DNA of 64,000 nucleotides from Leptospira andrefontaineae. GTDB taxonomy: Bacteria > Spirochaetota > Leptospiria > Leptospirales > Leptospiraceae. The translations under genes and the position numbers were made by a program. How positions within the stretch are numbered: the stretch's first letter is position 1; the number at the start of each line of letters is the position of its first letter. Under the pieces are notes generated by a model that saw only the letters and a program-made list of their open reading frames with translations, had not been told where the DNA came from and ran no database searches. This document shows positions 36,158-47,374 of the stretch, piece after piece. Location of the stretch: contig NZ_RQEY01000012.1 of NCBI RefSeq assembly GCF_004770105.1, forward strand, positions 186,001 through 250,000, read 5' to 3'.

Positions 36158-36778
36158 CTATTCAGGCAAACGGAATTTAGGAAGAGATAGATTAAATCGG
36201 ACTGCGATCATTCTAACTATGATCACAAGTAAGGCGGAGACAGCAGTGTTTAAACTTCCGTTCACTTCGAATTTATCTAATACAATGTATAAGATTGCTC
36301 CTGCCAAACATGCAGTTGCATAAATTTCTCTTCTGAATATCATCGGGACTTCGTTAATGAGAGTGTCTCGGATCACTCCTCCGAATACTGCAGATACCAT
36401 TCCTAAGATAGCAGCTGCAAATGGATTTACTCCGCTGAGTAATGAGATCCTAGTTCCGATCACAGTATAGATCCCTATCCCAACCGTATCGAAAAAGAAA
36501 ATCCCGGTTTTCATTCTGATCAAAAATCTAGGAAATATGAATGTGATCGCAAAACCTGTAAATATAGCCCAAAGCACATTGGAGTCGGAAACCCAAGAGA
36601 CTGGATAATTTCCGAGTGTAATATCTCTTAATGTTCCACCACCAATCGCAGTGATAAATCCAGTGAAGAACACGCTGAATGCGTCGGCATGATAGGTCTT
36701 TTTTTCCGCAGCGGCCAAGGCACCGGACACAGCAAATACAGTGACCCCGGCCAAATTGAAAAAATAAGAAAGATCCAC
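36158..36778 (-). CDS. TRIC/YadS (UPF0126) family membrane protein
   Basis: Open from ATG 36847, but that start would overlap the SDR gene by 68 bases; GTG at 36778, two bases after the SDR stop, gives 206 residues, the usual family length, so it is preferred. Seven membrane helices are expected, with two repeats of GAL and GxxRD motifs (ITAIGGGTLRDITLG, SAVFGGVIRDTLINE). Prokaryotic members are trimeric cation channels, with additional suggestions of glycine or sulfate transport. Likely cotranscribed with the SDR. Confidence 0.82.
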   Translation of the reverse strand: MDLSYFFNLAGVTVFAVSGALAAAEKKTYHADAFSVFFTGFITAIGGGTLRDITLGNYPVSWVSDSNVLWAIFTGFAITFIFPRFLIRMKTGIFFFDTVGIGIYTVIGTRISLLSGVNPFAAAILGMVSAVFGGVIRDTLINEVPMIFRREIYATACLAGAILYIVLDKFEVNGSLNTAVSALLVIIVRMIAVRFNLSLPKFRLPE

Positions 36779-36779
36779 C

Positions 36780-37586
36780 TTAACTCTTTTTGTAGGTCTT
36801 CTGTTTTTTCTTTCCTTTACCCATAAGAGAAGGACTGAGTAATGCATTCAAACCAGGGAGGAAACTTCCGACTTTAGCCAAAAATCCTCTGGAGCCAGGG
36901 ATTAAAACTTCCATAGGTTTGTTCGCGATCACTTTATTAAAGATAATATCAGTTACTTCTTCCGTTTTGAGATATCTGTTGCCGGAGAATGTCATGGAAG
37001 CTTCTTCATAATCTTTTTGAAGATCTAACATTGGAGTTTGGATAGCATCCGGGCAAACCACACTTACAAATACTTTTTTGGGTCTTAGTTCTTGAGCAAC
37101 AGCTAAGGAAAATCCTCTGACCGCAAATTTAGAAGTAGAATAAAGAGAAATTCCAGGAATAGGGGCAACACCGGCCAAAGATGCAATATTTATAATATGC
37201 CCTCCCCCTTGTGCAATCATTCGGATAGAAGCTTCTCTAGTTCCGTACATCAAACCTTTGGCGTTGATATCGATATGTCTGTCTATATCCTTAGGACTTA
37301 CATTCTCAATGTAACCAGGAAGAAGATAACCGGCCACATTCATCAGAATATCCAGCTTCCCCCATTTTTTATAAACAAGATCCATAACCTTCTTCCAATC
37401 GGATGGAGAAGTCACATCTAACTTTGAGATCAAAACCCTATTCTTATCAAACTTTTGTTTAGTAACGTAATCTTTCAGGGCTTTTTCGTTCAGATTGGTA
37501 AGAAGAATATTATGGCCTAAAGCATACGCTTTCTCCGCCAGATTTTTGCCTAAACCACCGCTTGCACCAGTGATGAGTATATTCAT
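36780..37586 (-). CDS. Short-chain dehydrogenase/reductase
   Basis: A classical SDR of 268 residues: TGASGGLG (7-14) dinucleotide loop, NVAG near 84, catalytic Ser in SLAGVAPIPG with YSTSK (Tyr/Lys about 154-158). The C-terminus is basic (KKQKTYKKS). Substrate unknown. Ten bases downstream of a metallo-beta-lactamase-fold gene, suggesting a short catabolic or lipid-modifying operon of hydrolase and reductase. Confidence 0.85.
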   Translation of the reverse strand: MNILITGASGGLGKNLAEKAYALGHNILLTNLNEKALKDYVTKQKFDKNRVLISKLDVTSPSDWKKVMDLVYKKWGKLDILMNVAGYLLPGYIENVSPKDIDRHIDINAKGLMYGTREASIRMIAQGGGHIINIASLAGVAPIPGISLYSTSKFAVRGFSLAVAQELRPKKVFVSVVCPDAIQTPMLDLQKDYEEASMTFSGNRYLKTEEVTDIIFNKVIANKPMEVLIPGSRGFLAKVGSFLPGLNALLSPSLMGKGKKKQKTYKKS

Positions 37587-37595
37587 GTATATTTC

Positions 37596-38702
37596 CTAAT
37601 GGGTAACTATATTACCGAATTCTAATTGTCCGAATGAGAAGGTAGGACTTGTTCCGGGGAAAAGCCAGAAACCGCTCATTTCGGAAGAAGGCATCACATT
37701 ATAAAATTCAGGATTTCGCAAAGAAGGACCGGCAATCTCTTTTTCTAAAACCATGGAGATGTACTGATCAAGACCTATCTCCAAAGTATTTCCGTTTAAG
37801 ATCACTTCCATTCCGGTATTTTTAGCATATTTACGCACGCCAGGGATACGAGATTTGAGTGGATTATAATTATCCGCACTTACTCCATTCTCACTAGTTA
37901 CAAAAATTCCTTCCGGGGTATTTGCTACCAGGCTATGGTTTCCATATGTATGCCCAGGAGTTTTGATCAAAGCAACTCCCCCGCCCAGTTCGGTATCCGA
38001 ATCTAAAAGAACGACCCGATCCATAGAGATCCCACCGGAACCATTAGGACAATACCAATCGGATTGAGGAGGAAGAAGTCCTTGGATGGAATTCCATTCT
38101 TCTTTCATGACTAAAAGTTTTGCATTCGGGAAATATCCAGGCTGCCCATTTGCTCCCAACCATTTTCGTAGATCCTGGGTATGTAAATGATCGAAAGAAA
38201 TATAATCCACCTTCTCCGGAGGAAGTCCTACTTGTTTCAAACATTCTTCCACGGTATTCAAGGTAGGAGCCATGATCTTTCTTCCAATATTTTGAAAAGG
38301 TCCGAAACTCTGGGAAAGCCTTTTGAAAAACGGGGTTTCTGCATTTGCATCAACGTCAGAAGGAGAGAAAAGTAGAGTTTTAATCCCCTCGGAAGTTTTA
38401 TATTGGATAATAAACAATCTGTTGATTATATGAAGAAACGGCGTAGGAAGACTAAATGCATTTAATAAAGCATATTTAGTAGGATATGGCACTCGGACCA
38501 AATCAAAGGATTTGTAATATACTATTTGTGGCCCCGATAAGAATTTATCTCTAAATCTTCTCGCTCTTTTACGAACATCTTCCAAACGATCCACTGGAGC
38601 AGGAAGACTTCGAGAACCTAAAAAATCTTTGATCGGTTTTAAGCTAGTATCTTTTTTAGAAGACGGTTTTTTGACTAACTTGGAAATATTTACCTTTGCC
38701 AT
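37596..38702 (-). CDS. Metallo-beta-lactamase-fold hydrolase
   Basis: The 368-residue protein carries the family's metal motif HLHTQD (HxHxxD), a second His in TPGHTYGNHSL and an Asp/His set further on (TSENGVSADN). A basic 40-residue N-terminal extension precedes the domain. MBL enzymes cover lactonases, thioesterases and phosphodiesterases, so activity is open. It precedes the SDR by 9 bases. Confidence 0.8.
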   Translation of the reverse strand: MAKVNISKLVKKPSSKKDTSLKPIKDFLGSRSLPAPVDRLEDVRKRARRFRDKFLSGPQIVYYKSFDLVRVPYPTKYALLNAFSLPTPFLHIINRLFIIQYKTSEGIKTLLFSPSDVDANAETPFFKRLSQSFGPFQNIGRKIMAPTLNTVEECLKQVGLPPEKVDYISFDHLHTQDLRKWLGANGQPGYFPNAKLLVMKEEWNSIQGLLPPQSDWYCPNGSGGISMDRVVLLDSDTELGGGVALIKTPGHTYGNHSLVANTPEGIFVTSENGVSADNYNPLKSRIPGVRKYAKNTGMEVILNGNTLEIGLDQYISMVLEKEIAGPSLRNPEFYNVMPSSEMSGFWLFPGTSPTFSFGQLEFGNIVTH

Positions 38703-38730
38703 AAGTTCATCCCTTCACATTTATTTCTGT

Positions 38731-38756
38731 TCCCGTTCTCAAAAATGAAAACGGGA
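38731..38756 (-). terminator. Possible terminator after the small membrane-protein gene
   Basis: TCCCGTTCTC (38731-38740) can pair with GAAAACGGGA (38747-38756) in about 8 of 10 positions around a 6-base loop, 29 bases after the stop at 38785. The T-run on the minus strand is poor, so function is uncertain. Confidence 0.35.
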
Positions 38757-38784
38757 TTATCTGATAAAACTTTTTTATAAAAAC

Positions 38785-39153
38785 TTAAAACGGTTTGTAC
38801 AAAGCCAAGTAAGCGGAGAATGTACCAAGCACTGGAAGACCGAACCAAAGTATTTTTGCGAACTCAGGTTTTTTATAATAAGCAGTCAGTAGTCCGCCAA
38901 AGATCAGCCAGATCGCAATTTTAGCAATTACCCAACCAGGGAAACTAGTCAGAAGTCCAATTCTGGCTAACATTCCAAAACCGCCCAAAAGTATGAGTGT
39001 CATACCAATTCCATGAGCGGAAGCGATAAACTTTTTAGGAGCGTTCTCTTTTGTGCCTCCTCCTAATACGTGAAGTGCAAGACCACCGTACGCGGAGAAT
39101 AAGAATAAAATACCAAGGATATGAATGAGTTTATAAACCGGATAAGAAATCAT
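38785..39153 (-). CDS. Small four-helix membrane protein
   Basis: A 122-residue protein with four predicted membrane helices and His residues in the first two (KLIHILG, LALHVLGG, ASAHGIG) that could bind haem, as in SirB- or cytochrome-b-like proteins; this is only a suggestion. No family recognised with certainty. It is 52 bases downstream of the adenylate cyclase gene on the same strand. Confidence 0.7.
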   Translation of the reverse strand: MISYPVYKLIHILGILFLFSAYGGLALHVLGGGTKENAPKKFIASAHGIGMTLILLGGFGMLARIGLLTSFPGWVIAKIAIWLIFGGLLTAYYKKPEFAKILWFGLPVLGTFSAYLALYKPF

Positions 39154-39205
39154 AGGTGATCATTCTTAAGATCCTTTGGTCTTATGGAAAGCGAAAAACG
39201 TTCTT

Positions 39206-41470
39206 CTACTTTTCCAAAAGATGTTGTACTCCGACCCAATTCCCAACCGGCGGAGCTTCTATATATTCTTGGCAACGTTTTCTATATAAAATGGCCACTA
39301 TATCTTCCGGATAAACTTTTAGGGCTTGCTCGAAATTCTGCAAGGCTTCCTTAAAATTTCCTACCTTATATAGAATGATCCCTCTAGAGATCAAAGCCAG
39401 AGTAGCGTCTTTCAGTTTGCGAATATGAGGATCGTCCGATTCATAAATTTCGTAGATGATGATAGGTTGGCTTTTCCCTTTGACCACCACAGAGTCCACT
39501 TCTCTGATCGCAAGTTCATCTGCGATAGTAAGACTAGACAAAGTATTTTGAGTGATTAGGATATCCGCCTTATACAAATTTGTAAGACTTTCTAAACGAG
39601 ATGCAACGTTTACTGTGTCGCCAATTACAGTTGTGTCCAGTCTATGGGAAGAACCTACAGTCCCTAACATCAGATTCCCTGTATTAATTCCGATACCGAT
39701 CCGAACACCTTTTACATGTCCGTGATTACCCTTTACTTCTTCTTCGAGTTCTCGGACCCTTCTTCTCATATCGATGGCTGCAAGAACCGCCCTGTCCGCC
39801 GCAGACTTACCTTCCCAATTGTTCTCGGAATGGATCACTCTTTCTGCGGAGAATAATGCAAGGATCGCATCTCCCATAAACTTATCCACAAAACCCTCAT
39901 ACTTTTGGATCAGAGGTTCCATCTTAGCAAGATAGCCGTTGATAAATTTAAAATTTTCCTCAGGAGTCATCTTCTCGGAGATTGTAGTAAAAGAACGAAT
40001 GTCCGTGAATAGAACACTCATCTCTCTTAACGCTGAATCTCCTAAGTTTACATCCACCGCAGAATCTTTTCCAAGCACACTTAAGAATTGCATAGGAACG
40101 AAACGGAAGAAAGCATTCTTCTGTCTTGCCAATTCCAGTTTTTGATGGCTGAGTTCAATGTTCAATTCTTCGGATTGTTTATATAGATCTATGAACCTGT
40201 TTGCAAGTATGGTAGTTAAAGAAATTACAAATAGAAGATATGCAAATTGTGTGAATCTAATTCCGGACTGGAAGAACATAGAATCCAACACATCGTAACC
40301 TGAGATGAATACGATGATGAACATACTGATCGCCATAAGAGAAGCGTCTTTTTTCCGCAGATAAACGGCTTTTCCCATGAAGTACAATAGATAAATAAGA
40401 GAAGGCAGAATAGAGATCTGCCATGCCCTTAAACTGATCATCAAATATTGGAATGGAGCGAAGAAGGAGAATAAGAATATTGCAAAACTCCATCCAGTAA
40501 TAGCAAGTATCGCCTTATTCGGTAAAGTAGAGCCGTAAAAATAATCATGAAGAAATAGCAAAAATAAAGGTGCGAGCAAGGATACGGAACCATATTCAAT
40601 TCTTGTAATCCAAGTGCTATCTTGTATAAAATCAAAAATGATCGTGGATCTACTCAATGAGTAAACCGCCATGGAGATCGAAAAAACACCAAAGTATAAA
40701 TTATATTTGTCAGTTCTTCTTTTTGAAAAAATAAGAAGATGATACAATCCGAAAAATATATAGATCGTATTTAAACTTAGATTAAGTAAAACTCCGATCT
40801 TCTTAGAAAAATCGTATTCAACTCCTAACGTATAATCCCCATCTAAATAAAATCCAAGATCCACATTCGTAGGTGTGAACACAGGAGAAAGTACAGGATA
40901 ATCTTCTTCAGAAAGATGAACCGCTGGTGCATCCCCCAACATATGAAATACTAGTTTGTTTTCTCCAGCTTGCAGGATACTTGAGTCCACCTGTAATTCC
41001 ATATCCCTAAGAGTTTTTCGGATCTGCATCTTTCTGTCCGAGTTCAAATGGATCTCTTTTTGGAGAAGATGACCGTTTAAGTAAATTTCCCAGTTCTCTC
41101 CTATAAAATTTAAATAAAGTCGGATCGGATTCAAAAAAACTTGGGCCTTAGGATCAAAGTTTAAATTGAATTTTGTCTGGATGGTAAACTCTTGGACCTT
41201 GTCTGATACTGGAGTTTTATAGAGCTGGTTTAGAACGATCGGGAATTTTTCTATTTTTAAATACCCAGGTTCTGTAGGCTCGAAGCCGGATTTGAATTCT
41301 GGTTTAAATCCTTGTACGGATTCCCATTCCAATCTTTTTAGATCCAGGTCCTTCCAACCAGGAATGGGCTCTTCTTCCTGAGAACCCAGGGAATAAAAAG
41401 AGAATAAGAAAAAAGAAATGAAGAGTAAAGATCTGAAAGGTAAAGCCGGAAATTTTTGTTTTTGCACCAT
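39206..41470 (-). CDS. 7TMR-DISM adenylate/guanylate cyclase with TPR tail
   Basis: A 754-residue protein: signal peptide, extracytoplasmic beta domain (about 35-205), seven membrane helices (about 220-420), a class III cyclase catalytic domain (about 480-680) and a short TPR at the end (about 700-740; LYKVGNFKEALQNFEQALKVYPED). Cyclase landmarks: LFTDIRSFT (metal Asp), MGDAILALF (second Asp), IGINTGNLMLG and TVIGDTVNVASRLE. It would make cAMP or cGMP in response to an external ligand. Confidence 0.88.
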   Translation of the reverse strand: MVQKQKFPALPFRSLLFISFFLFSFYSLGSQEEEPIPGWKDLDLKRLEWESVQGFKPEFKSGFEPTEPGYLKIEKFPIVLNQLYKTPVSDKVQEFTIQTKFNLNFDPKAQVFLNPIRLYLNFIGENWEIYLNGHLLQKEIHLNSDRKMQIRKTLRDMELQVDSSILQAGENKLVFHMLGDAPAVHLSEEDYPVLSPVFTPTNVDLGFYLDGDYTLGVEYDFSKKIGVLLNLSLNTIYIFFGLYHLLIFSKRRTDKYNLYFGVFSISMAVYSLSRSTIIFDFIQDSTWITRIEYGSVSLLAPLFLLFLHDYFYGSTLPNKAILAITGWSFAIFLFSFFAPFQYLMISLRAWQISILPSLIYLLYFMGKAVYLRKKDASLMAISMFIIVFISGYDVLDSMFFQSGIRFTQFAYLLFVISLTTILANRFIDLYKQSEELNIELSHQKLELARQKNAFFRFVPMQFLSVLGKDSAVDVNLGDSALREMSVLFTDIRSFTTISEKMTPEENFKFINGYLAKMEPLIQKYEGFVDKFMGDAILALFSAERVIHSENNWEGKSAADRAVLAAIDMRRRVRELEEEVKGNHGHVKGVRIGIGINTGNLMLGTVGSSHRLDTTVIGDTVNVASRLESLTNLYKADILITQNTLSSLTIADELAIREVDSVVVKGKSQPIIIYEIYESDDPHIRKLKDATLALISRGIILYKVGNFKEALQNFEQALKVYPEDIVAILYRKRCQEYIEAPPVGNWVGVQHLLEK

Positions 41471-41598
41471 GCGTTATTCGACAGTAGTAATTGGATGAGA
41501 AAAACTGAGAGATTTCAAGTTTTTTAACGGATTTTTTCCTTTTCCCAAAAATGTTTTCGGTAGAAACTATCCGGAAGGGAAAATAGGAGGAAAACTTT

Positions 41599-42078
41599 AT
41601 GTCCGACTCATGGGAAGGTAAAAAATTACCAGAAGTAAGTTTATCTAGCTCTGCAGGAAACACAGTAAATCTACCAAAAGACTCCGCAGGATCTTGGACC
41701 TTATTGTATTTTTATCCGAAAGACGATACCCCGGGCTGTACAAAACAAGCCTGCTCTTATAGAGACAATTTGGAAAAGTTCACTCAAGCAGGAGCAAAGG
41801 TCTATGGGATCAGTTCCGACTCGTTGGATAGTCATAAACAATTTATTGACAAATTCAATCTAAGTTTCCCTCTTCTATCCGATCCGAAACAAACTTTGAG
41901 CGGTCCTTTAGGAGTTTATGGAGATCAGGAATGGCAAGGTAGAGTATTCAAAGGACTTTCCAGAGATAGCTTTTTGGTAGGACCTGATGGAACCATCCGC
42001 AAAGTATGGAGAAAAGTGGATCCCACTAAAACTGTCGCAGAGACTTTAGAGGAGATCTTAAAAGAGGCCGGTGCCTAA
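41599..42078 (+). CDS. bcp: Thioredoxin-dependent peroxiredoxin (BCP/PrxQ)
   Basis: A 159-residue peroxiredoxin of the atypical two-cysteine PrxQ type. The sequence YPKDDTPGCTKQACSYRD contains the peroxidatic cysteine and, five residues on, the resolving cysteine in the same helix. It reduces hydrogen peroxide and organic peroxides with thioredoxin. A strong AGGAGG ribosome-binding site lies 7 bases before the ATG. Three bases separate it from the M61 peptidase gene. Confidence 0.94.
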   Translation: MSDSWEGKKLPEVSLSSSAGNTVNLPKDSAGSWTLLYFYPKDDTPGCTKQACSYRDNLEKFTQAGAKVYGISSDSLDSHKQFIDKFNLSFPLLSDPKQTLSGPLGVYGDQEWQGRVFKGLSRDSFLVGPDGTIRKVWRKVDPTKTVAETLEEILKEAGA

Positions 42079-42081
42079 GGC

Positions 42082-43848
42082 GTGATCGTAAAATACACTC
42101 TAGATACATACCAACCGCATAGACATTTATTAAAGGTGGAAATGGAAGTCCACCCAGACAAACAGGAAACATATCTTTGTATTCCGAATTGGTCCCCTGG
42201 CTCTTATAAGATCCGAGATTATTCTAAATCCATTCACCAAGTCCAATTTATACAGCCCAAGTCCGGTTGGAATCTTGAACAAACAGATCTAGATACTTGG
42301 AAAGTTTCTTCTAAGGGCGAAACATTCAAAATTTCTTATCTAGTTTATGGGTTCGAGCACACTGTAAGAACCAATTATTTCACCAGTGATTTTATTTTAG
42401 TACATCCTCCTGCAACATTCTTATATCCGAAGGATCGTTTAGATCTGGAACCTGAGTTAACTTGGAAGAATCTATCACCTTTTCGTTTTTGTTATACAGG
42501 ATTAAAGAAGAAGGAAGGTTCCAAACAAACCTGGAAAGCAAAGAACTTCGACGAATTTTTCGACTGTCCGATTCTTCTTACAAATGAAAAGCAGATCAGT
42601 TTTAATGTGGAAGGATGTGAATTTGATCTAGTTATCCTGGGAGATATCGAAACAAAAGACAAGAAGAAGATCTCCAAGGACCTGGCTACCATTGTAGAGA
42701 CCCAGATCAGACTTATGGCCGGAACGGAGAATAAGTATTATTTATTCGTTTTAGACATGAGCGATAATCTATACGGTGGATTGGAACATTTAAACTGCAG
42801 TATCAATCAATTCGATCCGAATGGATGGTCTAATCCGGATAATTACAGAACTCTTTTAGAACTTTTATCTCATGAATATTTCCATCACTGGAATGTGAAA
42901 AGAATTCGCCCGATCGCACTTGGACCTTTCGATTACCAAAAACCGAACTTAACAAAAGAATTATGGATCGCAGAAGGGGTTACAAGCTTCTTCGATGCAT
43001 ATTTTCTACTTCTTTGCGGGAGCTATTCTCCCCAACAATATTTGAATAAACTTTGGAAAGATATACAAGAGCTGGAAGAATCTTTTGGAGAATCCTGGAT
43101 GAGTCTGGAAGATTCCAGTTTTACCGCTTGGACCAAATATTATAATCGCCCTTTCGATCCTAATTTTTCAAATACAGGGATCTCTTATTATACAAAGGGT
43201 GCGATTCTATCATTAAGTATGCATCTTCATATCCTCAAAGAAACCAAAGGCAAAAAATCCTTGGTGGATATAATGATCGCCTTAAATAAACAGTACCATC
43301 AGGAGAAAAAAAGAGGGTTTACCAAGGCAGAATTTTTCCAAACCGCGAAGAAAGCTACCGGCCTGGATCTGAAATTGGAATTCGATCCTTATATTATTGA
43401 TCCGAAACGTATTCCTATCGAGAAGTATCTACATTTGATCGGAGTAGAAAGAACTGCTTCGAAACCTAAAATAGAATTAGGATTTAGGGTGAAGGAAGAA
43501 AGAGGAAGAATGATCGTAAGTAAAATTCTTCTCTCCAAATCCGTAAAAGAAACTGATATCAATCTAGGCGATGAATGGATCGCGATAGGTGATAGAAGAA
43601 TTCTTCCAGGTAACTTTAAAGAATTATTAAATCAGTACCAGCCTGGAAAAAAAGCAGACCTTCTTCTTTCCAGAAGAGGAAAGATCTTAAAAAGAAAGAT
43701 CAAATTTGATTCTTCTCCTTCCGGAAATGAACTTTGGATTGATGAAAAAGCAAAAGATTCGGTTAAAGAATTGAGAGAAGTATTTTTGAATTTGGGAAAA
43801 GAACCTAAAGTTTCGAAACCTTCTTCTAAGAAGACTAAATCGAAGTAA
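42082..43848 (+). CDS. M61-family (glycyl aminopeptidase-like) metallopeptidase with PDZ domain
   Basis: A 588-residue protein. An N-terminal beta domain (about 1-165) precedes the gluzincin catalytic domain (about 170-450) with the zinc motif HEYFHHW (His272 region) and the downstream Glu in [12 protein letters not shown]-terminal PDZ-like domain (about 470-560; [11 protein letters not shown]) follows, with a basic tail. No signal peptide, so it is cytoplasmic. The start is GTG at 42082, immediately after bcp. The last 14 bases overlap the convergent SDR gene. Confidence 0.88.
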   Translation: MIVKYTLDTYQPHRHLLKVEMEVHPDKQETYLCIPNWSPGSYKIRDYSKSIHQVQFIQPKSGWNLEQTDLDTWKVSSKGETFKISYLVYGFEHTVRTNYFTSDFILVHPPATFLYPKDRLDLEPELTWKNLSPFRFCYTGLKKKEGSKQTWKAKNFDEFFDCPILLTNEKQISFNVEGCEFDLVILGDIETKDKKKISKDLATIVETQIRLMAGTENKYYLFVLDMSDNLYGGLEHLNCSINQFDPNGWSNPDNYRTLLELLSHEYFHHWNVKRIRPIALGPFDYQKPNLTKELWIAEGVTSFFDAYFLLLCGSYSPQQYLNKLWKDIQELEESFGESWMSLEDSSFTAWTKYYNRPFDPNFSNTGISYYTKGAILSLSMHLHILKETKGKKSLVDIMIALNKQYHQEKKRGFTKAEFFQTAKKATGLDLKLEFDPYIIDPKRIPIEKYLHLIGVERTASKPKIELGFRVKEERGRMIVSKILLSKSVKETDINLGDEWIAIGDRRILPGNFKELLNQYQPGKKADLLLSRRGKILKRKIKFDSSPSGNELWIDEKAKDSVKELREVFLNLGKEPKVSKPSSKKTKSK

Positions 43849-44551
43849 TTCCTCCGTCAACAGTCCAGTTTGCACCATTGATATAACCGGACTCGGAAGA
43901 AATTAAAAAAGACACAACTCTTGCAATCTCTTCCGGAGAAGCGATCTTCTTAACAGGTGTCATCTCTATTATCTTTTTGCGATGATCATCTACCTGATCT
44001 TCTTGGATCCCCATTTTGGTTTCCATATAACCTGGACTTACTGCGTTAGATGTGATCCCTTTTTCTCCCCATTCAGCAGCGATAGATTTCATAAAACCTA
44101 TGACCCCATGTTTGGAAGAAGAATAAGCAACAGACAGCGCACTCCCTTGCACAGACAAAGAAGAAGCTATATAAACAAATCTTCCGAATTCTTGTGCGCT
44201 GAAAATCGGAAGTAACGATTTTGTAATTTGAAAAGCGGAGCGAAGGTTGATGGAAAAGATCCTGTCCCATTCTTCCAAAGAAACTTCGGTGATTTTATGA
44301 TAAGGGCCGCCGTAACCCGCGCAATGTATAAATCCTCGGATAGAAGAAGAAGTTTCAGACTTCAGACGATTGCAAGCATTCTCCAATTCATCGGAAGAAG
44401 TCAGATCTATTTTTTGGAATATTTCGTTTGGATGAAGTTTGTCCGGAGAAACTAGATCCCAATTTAGGATCTTATATCCAGAATTTCCTAATTCGGAAAC
44501 AAGAGCGCGGCCAAGGCCCCCACTTCCTCCAGTGATTAAAATTGTAAACAT
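43835..44551 (-). CDS. SDR oxidoreductase, FabG-like
   Basis: The frame is open to 44623, but ATG 44551 ([14 protein letters not shown]) places the Rossmann GGSGGLG loop at the proper distance from the N-terminus and avoids overlap with argB; 238 residues. Catalytic residues are Ser in SSLSVQG and Tyr-Lys in YSSSKHG, and the C-terminal [13 protein letters not shown] is typical of FabG-type reductases. Substrate unknown. Divergent from argB with 43 bases between, and convergent with the M61 peptidase gene, sharing 14 bases. Confidence 0.85.
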   Translation of the reverse strand: MFTILITGGSGGLGRALVSELGNSGYKILNWDLVSPDKLHPNEIFQKIDLTSSDELENACNRLKSETSSSIRGFIHCAGYGGPYHKITEVSLEEWDRIFSINLRSAFQITKSLLPIFSAQEFGRFVYIASSLSVQGSALSVAYSSSKHGVIGFMKSIAAEWGEKGITSNAVSPGYMETKMGIQEDQVDDHRKKIIEMTPVKKIASPEEIARVVSFLISSESGYINGANWTVDGGITSI

Positions 44552-44594
44552 TTCCGAATCGACGTACAAGTGGGGAACGATTTCTCTGTTTGGT

Positions 44595-45467
44595 ATGGAA
44601 CATTCCTTTGAGAGGGTCAACAATATTCTGGAGGCCCTTCCCTATATTACAAAATACTCCGGGAAAACTGTGGTCATCAAGTATGGTGGAGCCGCAATGG
44701 CAAAGGCAGACTTAAAGGAATCCTTCGCAAAAGATATCGTTCTTCTAAAATATGTAGGCATCCATCCAGTCATCGTTCATGGAGGTGGGCCGGAGATTAA
44801 CAGGCTTCTAGACAGCCTGAATATTCCAACTGAGTTTGTTCATGGTCATAGAGTCACAAACGAAGAGACTATGGACGTGGTGGAGATGGTTCTCACAGGA
44901 AAAGTTAATAAACAGATCGTTTCCATGATCAATAAAGAAGGTGGAAATGCTGTCGGGCTTTCTGGAAAAGACGGAAATCTAGCGGTCGCCTCGAAGACAA
45001 AAATAGAAATAGATGTAGAAGGAAAAAAATCCGAACTAGTCGATGTAGGTCTTGTGGGTAAGATCGACAAAATAGATCCTACAGTCATTTTATCTCTCCA
45101 GGAAAAAGGTTTTATCCCAGTCATTTCTCCTGTGGCTGAATCTGCATCAGGAGAATCTTTAAATATAAACGCGGATACTTTTGCGGGAGAATTGGCGGGC
45201 GCTCTCAAAGCAGAGAAGCTGATCCTTCTTACAGATACGAGTGGGATCCTGATAGACGGGAAACTTGTAACAGGTTTGAACCGGGCCTTAGTAAAAGATT
45301 ATATTCGAAAAGGAGATATCACCGGAGGAATGATCCCTAAAGTAGAATGTTGTCTTTCTGCGATCGATCAAGGAGTGAGAAGGACTCATATTATTGACGG
45401 AAGAGTCCCCCATTCTATCTTAATCGAAATCTTTACTGATCAAGGGATCGGTTCCTTGATCGAATAA
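44595..45467 (+). CDS. argB: Acetylglutamate kinase
   Basis: The frame extends upstream to 44439, but ATG 44595 ([18 protein letters not shown]) matches the family N-terminus and gives 290 residues. Amino-acid kinase motifs: [38 protein letters not shown] and [10 protein letters not shown], the last typical of arginine-sensitive-type ArgB. It phosphorylates N-acetylglutamate in arginine synthesis. Divergent promoter region shared with the SDR gene. Confidence 0.95.
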   Translation: MEHSFERVNNILEALPYITKYSGKTVVIKYGGAAMAKADLKESFAKDIVLLKYVGIHPVIVHGGGPEINRLLDSLNIPTEFVHGHRVTNEETMDVVEMVLTGKVNKQIVSMINKEGGNAVGLSGKDGNLAVASKTKIEIDVEGKKSELVDVGLVGKIDKIDPTVILSLQEKGFIPVISPVAESASGESLNINADTFAGELAGALKAEKLILLTDTSGILIDGKLVTGLNRALVKDYIRKGDITGGMIPKVECCLSAIDQGVRRTHIIDGRVPHSILIEIFTDQGIGSLIE

Positions 45468-45496
45468 AAGGAAATTCCGAATCTCCTTGACAGGAG

Positions 45497-47314
45497 TTGG
45501 ATTTAGGCTGGAATAAGCCCTCCCGATTTGAAAATCTCTCAAAAAAAGAAGTATTCCCGGACCAAATGAGTTTCAAACAGCTCTCCTTAGCTCTTATTTC
45601 AGACATTACCGCCAGGATCAACTCCACCGACGATCTGGAAGAACTTTTGGGAATTATTATAGAGACCACAAAAGATGTACTCAATACGGAAGGATGTTCC
45701 CTTCTGCTCTATGATCCAGACGAAGATTGTCTAGTATTCCAAGTCGCCAAAGGTGATAAGGGGGAATCCCTTACCGAATTAAAAGTCCCTAGAGGAAAAG
45801 GGATCGCTGGAATGGTGTTAGAAAGTCTGGAACCAGTCATCGTAAACGATGCAGAAAACGATCCTAGAATTTATAGAAACATAGACGACGCAGTTGGATT
45901 CACCACAAAGAACCTGATTTGTGTTCCGATGAAGGCACAGGGTGAGATCCAAGGAGTTCTGGAAGCGGTAAACTCTTTAGAAAGGCCTGAATTTACTAAT
46001 AAAGACATTAAAATATTAGAATATCTTTCTGATCTTGCGGCAATCGCGATCAGGAACAGAAGGTTGATCCGCGACTTAAAAGACCGTGCAAGAGAATTAG
46101 ATTGTCTTTACCAGATCAGCCAGGCGATTTCTAATATTAGTGAGTTGGATCAGTTCTTAAATCTGACTGTTAACTCAATTTCCGATGTTTTAGGTGCGGA
46201 AAGAGTTTCTTTGATCTTCCAAAATCCTAGGACAAAAGCGTTCGAACTTTCTAAATCCATTGGTTTCAGTTTGGAAGAAGAATCCCATTTGGTGGATGAG
46301 TCTCGAGGGATTTTAAACGAAATCTTATCCCAAGGAAAAGCAATCTTAGTACAAGGGCAAACGGATATTAATCCGGACCTTCTCACACCGAATCGTTATA
46401 AGACTAGATCTTTCGTCTCTGTTCCGATCCGTCAGGATGGTACAATCATAGGTGTCTTGAATGCTGCGGATAAGATGAGTGGAGATAGTTTCTCTCATCA
46501 GGATCTTTCTATCTTAAGCACAATTTCCAACCAGATCGCAGAGGCTTATAATAGTCTTTTGGCAAAAAACCAAAAAGAGAAGTTAACCTCTATCCGAAGA
46601 GATATGCAAATTGCTTCTCAAATCCAGATCAACTCTCTGCCGAATATTCCTAAGAAGATGCATCTACTGGAGATTGAAACTTCTTACACTGCATCCAAAG
46701 AGATCGGTGGGGACTTTTATGATCTGATCTATCATAATCCTGACGAAGTAAGTATCTTAATCGCAGACGTTTCCGGAAAAGGGATCGCGGCTGCTCTATT
46801 TATGGAATTTTCCAAGACGATTATCGCCGGTGAAGTGGCACGTAACTCTTCTACAAGCATCAGTCTTATGGGAGCAAATCGGATCATCCAGGAGAAGTCC
46901 GGTTATTTTATGTTCGTCACTGTGATGCTCACTCGTATCAATATGCTCAAAAAAAGAATACGTTATTCTAGTGCGGGCCATAACGAGCAGCTATTATATA
47001 AAGCTAAGGAGAAGAAGGTACTACTTCTCTCCGGAAAAGGAATGCCTTTAGGTATCAAAGAGTCAGAGATAGAAGAACATGAAGTAGAATACCAGCCTGG
47101 TGACCTTCTCGTTCTATACACTGACGGAGTAAGCGAGACTACGAACAAAGACGGAGAAATGTATTCTCTGGAAAATCTCGCAAAATTAATAGAAAGAAAC
47201 GGGGATATGCCCGTGGAAAATCTAAAAGAGCTGATCTTAGATACTACCGACGCATTCAGAGGAGAAGCAGATCCTCATGACGATTACACTTTAGTAATGG
47301 TCCGACTCAATTAG
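45497..47314 (+). CDS. GAF-GAF-PP2C (SpoIIE/RsbU-type) signalling phosphatase
   Basis: Residues about 45-185 and 215-355 are two GAF domains, and about 370-605 a SpoIIE/RsbU-type Ser/Thr phosphatase ([58 protein letters not shown]: the metal Asp residues are kept). Such proteins dephosphorylate anti-sigma antagonists. The TTG at 45497 is close to an AGGAG, but the ATG at 45566 ([14 protein letters not shown]) is a plausible alternative start. Together with the RsbW-like sensor at 26.8 kb it could form a partner-switching pathway, which is inference. Confidence 0.88.
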   Translation: MDLGWNKPSRFENLSKKEVFPDQMSFKQLSLALISDITARINSTDDLEELLGIIIETTKDVLNTEGCSLLLYDPDEDCLVFQVAKGDKGESLTELKVPRGKGIAGMVLESLEPVIVNDAENDPRIYRNIDDAVGFTTKNLICVPMKAQGEIQGVLEAVNSLERPEFTNKDIKILEYLSDLAAIAIRNRRLIRDLKDRARELDCLYQISQAISNISELDQFLNLTVNSISDVLGAERVSLIFQNPRTKAFELSKSIGFSLEEESHLVDESRGILNEILSQGKAILVQGQTDINPDLLTPNRYKTRSFVSVPIRQDGTIIGVLNAADKMSGDSFSHQDLSILSTISNQIAEAYNSLLAKNQKEKLTSIRRDMQIASQIQINSLPNIPKKMHLLEIETSYTASKEIGGDFYDLIYHNPDEVSILIADVSGKGIAAALFMEFSKTIIAGEVARNSSTSISLMGANRIIQEKSGYFMFVTVMLTRINMLKKRIRYSSAGHNEQLLYKAKEKKVLLLSGKGMPLGIKESEIEEHEVEYQPGDLLVLYTDGVSETTNKDGEMYSLENLAKLIERNGDMPVENLKELILDTTDAFRGEADPHDDYTLVMVRLN

Positions 47315-47374
47315 GATTTTATAATCCGATCATCCTGATATCTATTTGATCTCGGAACTTCTCCGACTATAGTA